Shown here piece after piece: positions 56,744 through 64,000 of a stretch of DNA of 64,000 bases. The translations under genes were made by a program, and so were the position numbers. Below the pieces are notes generated by a model, which worked only from the letters and a program-made list of their open reading frames with translations, searched no databases and had not been told where the DNA came from. Positions within the stretch are counted from its first letter, which is position 1, and every line of letters starts with the position of its first letter. Source of the stretch: Archegozetes longisetosus (taxonomy: Eukaryota > Arthropoda > Arachnida > Sarcoptiformes > Trhypochthoniidae); NCBI GenBank assembly GCA_018873245.2, contig JAEMBT020000002.1, forward strand, positions 4,792,001-4,856,000. Reading direction: 5' to 3'.

Positions 56744-58294
56744 ATGTCTAACAATGTAATTGAAGAAAATTTGAATAAAGAGCCCGAATTTGATGAAGAA
56801 TTATTTGAAGAGACAAAGTCAATAAGTATTGCGTTGTCTGCTAACGGATGGGTTACCAAACATGCAGTTCACGCGACAGAAGTCATAACTGATTATGGAC
56901 TTGGAAATTGGACGACACAAGAATCGATTATTTCAGTTTATTTCCATACATCAAAATCTGGTGAAATAGATGTGTGGTTAAGATGTAAAGTTCCATCAGG
57001 AAAGAGTCGATTACAGCTATCTATTGATAAGCATACTTTGGAAGTTGATGTAAGTGGAGATCAATACAATGTTGTAAAAGTTGGAAATTTTCCGATTCAA
57101 GATTCTGGTTATGTTAAACTTGATATGAAAGGAGTCAATAAAACTGGTGGTTATTATGCAGACGTTTCACACCTGGTTATTGCCGGCCACTTAGTCGATA
57201 GTCAATGTATTTCTTATATTCATGAAGAGCCAAAAGCAGATATTTACTGGAGTCGAAGAGGTCCTTCTGTTCACTTAGATTATCACTTACCAGTTAAGGA
57301 AGAGTGTCAATATTATTATAATGAAGTGACTGTTCCTCAAGGATTTGATCCAATTGGAAGCTATTTTATGGCCATTGGATTTGAGTTTGGATACTTTGGT
57401 TTACAGGTTTGATATAGAACACAATTGAATCCGTTTAAACTAAACACGTAGTTAAACTGTTTTTAAAAACCATTAAACTGTTTGTTCAAATTGGAGAGAT
57501 TTTACTGTAATATAATTTCATTAACTCCACAATTAGTCAATTATTAGATTTTTTCTCTTAATTTCTGTTTGGCCTAAGATTTCTAAGGCACATATCTTAT
57601 GTATTTTTGACTGATAGCTATTGTTTTCTAAAACTAGGTAAAGAGTGAGACCGAGCGTATACTTTTATTTTCAGTTTGGTCGCCACACAAAACAAACAAT
57701 CCAAAAGAAGTATCAGAAGAGGATAAAGTAAAACTGGTTTCTAAGAGCCCGGATGTTATAGCACAAGATTTTGGTGGTGAGGGATCTGGTATCCAAAGTA
57801 TCCTTAGATATATGTGGCACTCAGGCATTACTTATAAATTTTTACTAAACGGTAAACCAGACCCACACGACTCGACACAATCGATATATACTGCGTGGTT
57901 TGCAGAACTCAATAAAGACTGGAAACTAATCGCTAGCCTTAAAAGACCCAAAACAAACAGACATTTGTTGGGCTTTTATTCGTTTGTTGAAGATTTTGAT
58001 CCAGGATACGGTTATTTAAGTCGAAAAGCTCTGTTTGGAAATCAATGGATTTGTGATTTATCAGGTAATTGGCATGAAGTAACAAGCGCTCGCTTTACTG
58101 GTGATTCAACTGCTGTAAAAAAAGTTAGACTCGATTTTGAAGGAGGTGTTGAGCGTCAAAATGGAAATCATGAACAATTTTATTTACAAAACTGTGGTTT
58201 TGTTGATGGAAAGGTTACGCTCTTATCAGAACTGAAGCGAACTGAAAATAAAATCAAACCTAACATCAACTTTAAAGAATTGCCTCAATTTTAG
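56744..58294 (+). CDS. DUF5077 + DUF3472 protein, copy B (2 exons, 439 aa)
   Basis: Exon 1 is 56744..57406, the phase-0 intron 57407..57637 (GTTTGA...CTAG) and exon 2 57638..58294. Domain order is as in copy A: DUF5077 at residues about 30-125 (NGWVTKHAVHATEVITDYGL, DVWLRCKVPSGKSRLQ) and DUF3472 at about 150-420 (IYWSRRGPSVHLDYHLP, GSYFMAIGFEFGYFGLQ, HLLGFYSFVE, GNWHEVTSA). The two proteins are close in sequence, with most differences in the first 60 residues and around the middle of exon 2. Both are open throughout, which suggests selection to keep them. There is no signal peptide. The intron is longer than in copy A because of a MITE-like insertion at about 57422..57515. The function of the domain pair is unknown. 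Confidence 0.85.
57422..57515. repeat. MITE remnant in the intron of DUF3472 copy B
   Basis: The segment ACTAAACACGTAGTTAAACT to AGAGATTTTACTGTA is absent from the intron of copy A. It shares AACACGTAGTTAAA with the MITE at 27195..27336. It explains the longer intron (231 against 152 bp). Confidence 0.5.
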
Positions 58295-58592
58295 AACTTT
58301 TTATGATCTATCGTTAATGGAAAATACTATAGAAAAAGATTTTCTGATTATTCTCGTTTTACTTCTCGTTATTCTTATACTTCTAATTTTTTATAATCTT
58401 TTTATAGTCTCTTATAATCATTTAGTTGATTTAATCTATTTTGATTCTATATAAATAATTATTTTCAATGGAGACAATTAAAATTTATTAAGTCACTTAA
58501 TACTTCATTTTGGTTTGATTACAATTATTACTGTCTAATAGATTAAACTGTTATGAGTATTGTCATAAATTACAAAACTACAGTGTGACCGC
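58295..58592. other. spacer between convergent genes
   Basis: AT-rich 3' flank shared with copy A. No other feature. Confidence 0.5.
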
Positions 58593-59220
58593 TTAAGTGA
58601 GCAAATTTCTCGCAATTTCTCTTCTGTTAATCAAATGCCTGGACAAAGAAAGCAATCCTCCAATCAAGATAGAAATTCCCAATATAGCTCCGGTTATTAT
58701 AGCAATAAGTTCAGGCGTAGTTAATCCGGATTTAGTACTCGACGGAATTTGTGTTGTCAATACGGTTTGTTTCATTATAGGTTCTGATGAACTTGTAGTC
58801 AATAGTTTTGTTGTTTGGATGTCTGAAGATTCGGTTACATTTTGGTTGGTACTAATCTTCTCTGTATTCAAAGTTGGTGTCGCTTCATTAAGATTAATAA
58901 TCATTGTTTTATAGAGTAGCTTAGTTACTTAATATTTGGAATGAGAACAAGATCGAAAAAACAAATTAGAATAGAAATATATTATAAAAATATTATGATA
59001 GAAAATTTAAAGTTCAATTTATTAGAGTTACTTTTTAATTGGGGAGTTACACTTTGATCGGGCGTAGAATTTAAATGAACTTTCTCGACATACTTTGCAG
59101 TACTTGTTGCTATTAGATTCAAAAATTTCAACATGATTGTCAAAACATTTGTTAATATCACATACCTTGACTAAGAACAGTGTAGAAAGCTAATATTATT
59201 AAATGTTTCGTTAAATCCAT
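58593..59220 (-). CDS. small single-pass membrane protein (about 129 aa, 2 exons), unknown
   Basis: Exon 1 (59220..59166) starts at ATG 59220 and encodes MDLTKHLIILAFYTVLSQ, a signal peptide, ending at a GTATGT donor. Exon 2 (58927..58593, after ATTAAG) joins in frame through VTKLLYKT to MIINLNEATPTLNTEK. A Ser/Thr-rich segment follows (SDIQTTKLLTTSSSEP, likely O-glycosylated). Then comes one transmembrane helix, LIAIITGAILGISILIGGLL, with a short basic tail HLINRREIARNLLT. It would be a type I membrane protein with a stalk-like outside. It is transcribed toward DUF3472 copy B. A truncated copy lies beside copy A at 5020..5095. No family is recognised. The splice pair is my inference from phase and consensus. 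Confidence 0.55.
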
Positions 59221-60251
59221 CTTTTGATCTTGTTAAAATGGAGGTGAAAATGAAAACTCAAATTTGAATTGTTAATCAGATCATTACATTGATTCTGTAT
59301 AGCTCTATTACAATATATCAGATTATTTGGCAAAGCATTTTTGAAAGCAGAGTTACGTCATAAAAAATATTTTTCCTTGATAAAATGTTGATATTATTTG
59401 ATAACATTGTTTTATAATTGATAATTAAAAGAGTTTTGATATACTCATTATCTGAAAATGTGACTCTTCTGCCTCTGAGATGTGTCTAAATTGAAGTCAC
59501 GAATAGCAAGATAATCACTATTGATATTGAAAAGCATTGCACCCATAATCATTACTGCGAATTGTAGTCATATCGCGATTTTAGCTTTACAGGATCATAA
59601 GCTCATGATATCTACAGCTAAAATTCGATAACCAATTTTACTTAAATTATCTCTGTGAACGAATCCTGAACATTTGATAAAATATTATTCGATAGATTGA
59701 AGTTCGACTAATGCTAATAATGTCTTAGGTCTGAATTGGATAAAAAAGCTGAGATGTCCTTGACGACTAAAGTCCTTGTATAACATCATAATCAGTCATT
59801 TAGTGGTCAATAAAGTCGTTATAACTTGTTTACTACATAACAGGTCTTGAGCTCATTTGCTGGCTTCAAGTCGAAAACAATTTTCTAATCAAATCTCATT
59901 CATTTAAGTTTCTGCAATAGAACTATTATTTTGTGCGAAAATATTATCTTCAAGATGTCTTTGAAAAAGAATAAAATTTCAGGATCTAAAGGTTTGGATT
60001 TTATAATATAGTTAATTCTATATAAATCTAATTTTTCTTAGCGGAGACGAGACAAAATTGTTTATTAGTATACAATCAGACATTATTCATTGATTTAACA
60101 CTTGAAAATAAGTTAAACCACTACTGCTTAAATGACCCTCACTTTTTATTTGCTCTCAACATCTAAAGTCTGGCTCAATATAAAAAGTAAATTTGTCTCG
60201 TTTCTAAATTAACTTTAGCAAGTTTTAGTTACGAGAATTTGCGGAAGCATA
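59221..60251. other. intergenic; 59820..60250 is a copy of the TMEM79-like gene flank
   Basis: The first 600 bp have no recognised feature. From about 59820 the sequence matches 29740..30190. The ORF equivalent to 29621..29992 is broken here by stops. Confidence 0.6.
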
Positions 60252-61268
60252 TGAAGACTGTCCTTGAAGACCTATCTTAGCAGACTCACTTCAGACTTAG
60301 TATAAAAATTTCTGAACATTAAATGTGTCTTAATTTGTATTTACTTTAGTCTGTGAATCTTTTAATAATAGTAAATAAGAAATTTTAGTCTATTGAATGA
60401 CCTGACAATCTATTAGTAATTACACTCAATTGATTTTATTTCAGATACCAAATATCTCTTCATTCAGAGCGAAAATTTTAAGGAAGAGAAAAAGTATTTT
60501 TCCTTTTTACCAAATTTATCAGCAAATTCTTCTCTACTCAACTCCTCTACGATTTTGCCATAAAGTTTTTTAAAACGGTAGGAAAAGCCTGTTTCACTAC
60601 TATTCCCCAAAATGTTTAGCGCAGGATTTAAACTAAACATTAAGCGCCTAACCCTTTGTTATTGTATTTAAAATTATGTTATAAAAGTTTAACACTTCTT
60701 TATAAATCACTTTAGTAAAAATGCGTATTTTTAGGGTAATAAAGTGCTGAAAAGTCCGTCATAAAAGCCTAAAGACAAAATCGTAGAGGAGTTGAGTCTA
60801 GTTTGATCACAAGACTTAGTTAACAAATAAATTTTATGAATAAAAACTCATTGTTTTATTGAGAAGACCATTTTAAATACTACTTTTGTTTTTATTTCAA
60901 ATATTATGATTAAAAAGTTGACTTTTCTTTTACTCGTTTCAAACTTGATTCATAGCTGCATCTAATGGATGCGTAATATTAAAGAAAAATGGTACTCAAA
61001 ATTGAGTTTTATTTTGGACAATTCGTACTTTTTCTCTTCCTCAAAATTTTCGCTTTGAATAAAGATATTTGATATCTGAAATAAAATCAATTGAGTGTAA
61101 TTACTAATAGATTATCAGGTCATTCAATAGAATAAAATTTCTTATTTACTATCACTAAAGGATTCACAGACTAAAGTAAATACAAATTATGACGCATTTA
61201 ATGTTCAGAAATTTTTATACTAAGTCTGAGGTGAGTCTGCTAAGATAGGTTTTCAAAAACAGTCTTCA
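60252..61268. mobile_element. foldback-type TIR element, 1.0 kb, arms of about 260 bp
   Basis: The left arm starts TGAAGACTGTCCTTGAAGAC and the right arm, read inward, TGAAGACTGTTTTTGAAAAC. Both run on through CTATCTTAGCAGACTCAC and stay similar for some 260 bp to GAGGAAGAGAAAAAGTA-like sequence. The related flank at 30190..30240 lacks it (GCGGAAAAATATCTTCAAAA), so the empty site is known. The target duplication is short or lost. A second TIR element (60537..60797) lies in the middle. Confidence 0.8.
60537..60797. mobile_element. MITE nested in the foldback, about 260 bp
   Basis: Perfect 22-bp inverted ends ACTCAACTCCTCTACGATTT followed by TG. The interior is AT-rich, with no coding content. 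The target duplication is unclear. Confidence 0.7.
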
Positions 61269-61427
61269 GATGTTCAAAATGACTTTAATACTGATTGTTA
61301 AGATATATGTTTTGCATTCAATGATGAATATTTTACTAAGGCCTCGGTTTTCTAGATTAATAAAATTCCAATATTTTGAAATTGATTGGAAAACTATAAG
61401 GCAAAGACTTATTAAAACATTTTTTTA

Positions 61428-62021
61428 ATGAACTTAGTTACAGGTTACGGCAAATATAGTGAAGACGAACAAAAAATGATGAAGGACCACATGAAGCGTG
61501 CTGGGTCTGCATTAGTAGTTGGCATCATATTTCTTTCTACATTCACTTATCTTTTCTTCAATAACGCAATAGATTTCAGAAAATTCAGTAAAACCTCAGC
61601 GCAAAATTTGAGTGATTTTCCGTCAAGAGTTAAATACGTTTTGCAGTATTTGACACCTGGAATCACTTGGATTTTACTGAGTGTGTATTTTGTTATATTC
61701 AAAAGAGCTGCCTCCCCAGCAATGAATCCGATGTTTGGTTACGAGAGTATTACAGAAATGGCTCAAAATAACTTAACAAATAGTGTCGAGCAATTTCTAT
61801 TGTCATCTGTTTCTCAACTCATACTAATCACACATTTAGATGCAGATACTATACTTAATGTGATTCCAGCTCTGAATTTTCTATTCGTATTGGGCAGAAT
61901 TACGTTCTGGTTGGGATATCCCAAGTATAGATCATTTGGATTTATAGTCACAAATTTTCCCATTGTTTTCACAATTGGCTATAATTTGTATAAATTTGTG
62001 AAAATATTTTATGAAATTTAA
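61428..62021 (+). CDS. TMEM79-like MAPEG-superfamily membrane protein, copy 2 (197 aa)
   Basis: A single open exon from ATG 61428 (MNLVTGYGKYSEDEQ) to TAA 62019, the same length as copy 1. The conserved core is kept: SAQNLSDFPSRVKYVLQYL, NNLTNSVEQFLLSSVSQL, LNFLFVLGRITFWLGYP, FGFIVTNFPIVF. Differences cluster in the first 60 residues and the 100-115 loop (ITEMAQ against VVQAAQ). About five transmembrane segments are predicted. The foldback at 60252..61268 sits 160 bp upstream and may have displaced promoter sequence. The expected role is as for copy 1: an endomembrane protein of uncertain activity. Confidence 0.8.
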   Translation: MNLVTGYGKYSEDEQKMMKDHMKRAGSALVVGIIFLSTFTYLFFNNAIDFRKFSKTSAQNLSDFPSRVKYVLQYLTPGITWILLSVYFVIFKRAASPAMNPMFGYESITEMAQNNLTNSVEQFLLSSVSQLILITHLDADTILNVIPALNFLFVLGRITFWLGYPKYRSFGFIVTNFPIVFTIGYNLYKFVKIFYEI

Positions 62022-62186
62022 AATCTTTGTTAATTATAAAGAAGACTAAATTTGATGTAAATCTAATAGCTCTTGGAAAATTTAGTTTTTTCATCAAAGG
62101 AGTTGTCCCGACTTAATACTAAGAAATGCCTAAAAGTATATTGTAGTAAAAATTTATTTTAAAACTTTACTAGACATTGAAGTATG

Positions 62187-62860
62187 CATATGAATGCCCC
62201 GATAATAAAAAAGCCTATCTCTTAAAGCATTGAAACGAGTAAAACGCACTTAAAGTTGCGTTTCAAAAATGTTTACAAAAATCAAACTCATTGAAACTTA
62301 AATATGGAATTTATTATTTGTAACGTGTAATTAAACATATTTTAGGTCAGATTCATCACAATAATCTGATTCTTCAGAATTAAAATTAAATTGTGAGATA
62401 AAAAGTCAATATAAAATTTTCTATTTTTTACATCCAAATAGTCTAATAATTAGTTAGAATAAGAGGAGTTCTCTTATTTGGCAAGCCATTAGATAAATGA
62501 ATCAATTTATTATTGATTGAATTAAACATTTTAAATCCTAATAAAACACTTGATTAATGCTTTATTGATATAAATAAAAACTAAAGCTTTGATGTTATGT
62601 AATGATCATCAATATTGTACTGTTCATAATGAACATAACACAAATTGATTGCGCATTCTCTTAAAGTTAGATTTGATTAGCATTAAATTCTATTGTGATC
62701 AAGAGTTTTTTAAACATGATTATTTATAAATTTTTTCCATTGAAACATATATTGAATTTTATTATATGAATAAAGTATGATGTGAGCTCAATGTTTAAAA
62801 CAAAATCCGAAAAAGAAGTTAACTCGAGATAGGCTTTTTTATTATCGGGGCGTTCATATG
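62187..62860. mobile_element. TIR MITE, 674 bp
   Basis: The left end CATATGAATGCCCCGATAAT and the right end, read inward, CATATGAACGCCCCGATAAT both continue AAAAAAGCCTATCTC, giving about 34 bp of terminal repeat. The interior is AT-rich and non-coding. The superfamily is not clear; no longer target duplication is seen. Confidence 0.75.
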
Positions 62861-63180
62861 TCAACTCACTAATTCATATGATGTATCTTTATTCATTATA
62901 TTGATCAGCCATCTCAATAGTGGTTTTAAGTCTTGTTGAGGACATTTCACTTGGACCTGAATTTTTGGATTTTGATTTCGAATCATATCGATGGTACTCG
63001 ATGAGGCAAATTGGTTGAAGTAAAAATTACTAAGCCGCGTCTACTGTTTCGAGAGATGCCCCCTTTTTACATCAAAACTTAATTTCGGATTTTTAGGCAT
63101 GTTACCACAAGTGTTCGCATATTATTAATAATTATTTAGCAAATATGCAGTGAATTACATAACGAGTTGTAATCATATTA
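62861..63180. other. intergenic, nothing recognised
   Basis: AT-rich spacer. Confidence 0.45.
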
Positions 63181-63970
63181 TTAATGTTGATGCAAATGGT
63201 TTACAAAAGTTTTAGATTTAAATTCATTTCGTATATGTTTAGGCAATGAATTAAATATTTTTATACAATACATGAAATAGTTTTTATCACTTAAAGACTT
63301 TTGTTTCATTGGAATTCTTAGAAAAGTACTGTTTCTGCTGGTATTATAAAATTCAAAATATTTGTACCGTTTTTTTGGAACTTTTGGACATCCTATTCTA
63401 ATATTAAAAACAAATTTCAGAGTATTTAATTCACGTCTGAATTTTAATGATTTAATATTTAAAAGTTCAAGTCCTTTACAATAATTCAAATTAGTTTCTC
63501 CTAATTTATAACAAATATATTCGGTTATCCTTTTCTGAATTTTTTCAATTAGATCTGATTGGGTATTATTCGGGACCCAACAGTTATGGCTGTACTCTAT
63601 TATCGGCAAAATATAACTTTAAAAATATTTTTCCATTAACTGCTTTGCAGATATTCTTTAGGAGAAACTTTTTTTTATAAGCTTTAGATATTATGTCTAA
63701 ACAATGAGTAGTGAATGCAAGTTTCGAATCGTAAGTCACACCTAAATGTGACATTGAATTGTTTCAGTAGATTTGTTTTTGACATATAATTCGATAAAAT
63801 TTTATGTCTTAAACTAATTCTTAAGTGTTTTATTTTATTTTCGTTAAGTATTAGTTTTTTGTCATTACAATAGATTTCAAAATTATCCAAGTCATTTTGT
63901 AATAAGTTTAAGTTATAAGTATTTCTAACAGTATTTATAATTACTATATCATCGACCCATTGAAAGTTCT
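63181..63970 (-). pseudogene. non-LTR retrotransposon (CR1/jockey-type) reverse transcriptase, C-terminal relic
   Basis: Minus strand from about 63963: FQWVDDIVIINTVRN carries the catalytic DD pair of the RT (a FADD-like motif). It is followed by LQNDLDNFEIYCNDKKLILN (with ENKIKH), typical of the region after it. After frame changes near 63620..63690, the block 63609..63181 encodes PIIEYSHNCWVPNNTQSDLI, EKIQKRITEYICYKLGETNL, LLNIKSLKFRRELNTLKFVF and FNSLPKHIRNEFKSKTFVNH, the C-terminal thumb region of CR1/jockey-like ORF2. The 5' part runs beyond the window. At least two frameshifts. Confidence 0.75.
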
Positions 63971-64000
63971 AACAATTCAGTATCAAAGGGATATTTGAAA

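Overview
The window is AT-rich, intron-bearing animal nuclear DNA packed with decayed DNA transposons. The genes point to an arthropod, most likely an acariform mite. The left edge is the last part of an animal alpha-amylase whose C-terminal domain resembles mite amylases. There are also a CYP3-clan-like cytochrome P450, a fatty-acid elongase relic, a VLCAD-type acyl-CoA dehydrogenase relic and TMEM79-like (MAPEG-type) membrane proteins. Two gene types, DUF5077/DUF3472 and a clan GH-A glycosidase, are better known from microbes, so old horizontal gain is plausible. The species cannot be fixed from the sequence alone.

Layout: 1-367 alpha-amylase 3' end; 3.3-4.8 kb DUF5077/DUF3472 gene copy A; 5-10.7 kb repeats, a complete Mutator-like element and a hAT MITE; 10.85-16.8 kb an unusually large Merlin (IS1016-type) element; 16.9-18.3 kb a dead TMEM79-like copy split by a Harbinger-like element; 18.5-21.7 kb a hAT MITE and a hAT transposase relic; 21.9-22.9 kb a DEDDh-exonuclease-like gene; 23.5-30.3 kb duplicated flanks and a large foldback; 30.4 kb an intact TMEM79-like gene; 31-37.4 kb MITEs, a Tc1/mariner relic and an elongase relic; 37.9-40.0 kb a glycosidase open except for two in-frame stops; 40.5-41.6 kb an acyl-CoA dehydrogenase relic; 42-49 kb repeats, a hAT MITE and hAT/mariner relics; 49.3-51.1 kb P450; 52-56 kb a mariner relic and segmental duplications; 56.7-59.2 kb DUF5077/DUF3472 copy B plus a small divergent membrane-protein gene; 61.4-62.0 kb a second intact TMEM79-like gene; 63.2-64 kb a non-LTR retrotransposon relic.

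Genes that look intact are the amylase end, both DUF5077/DUF3472 genes, the exonuclease-like gene, the small membrane gene and two TMEM79-like genes. The others carry frameshifts, stops or insertions. Several frameshifts fall in homopolymer runs and could be sequencing errors. Two units recur: the DUF3472 gene with its small membrane neighbour (3-5 kb and 56-59 kb), and the TMEM79-like gene with its flank (17, 30 and 61 kb).

The most notable structural feature is a set of hAT-type MITEs (9.996, 18.512, 32.045, 35.990, 36.178 and 44.752 kb). All start with TAG and have 8-bp target duplications, and most are filled with a short word unique to that family. No operon or coordinated pathway is evident; the genes look like independent loci in a repeat-rich region.
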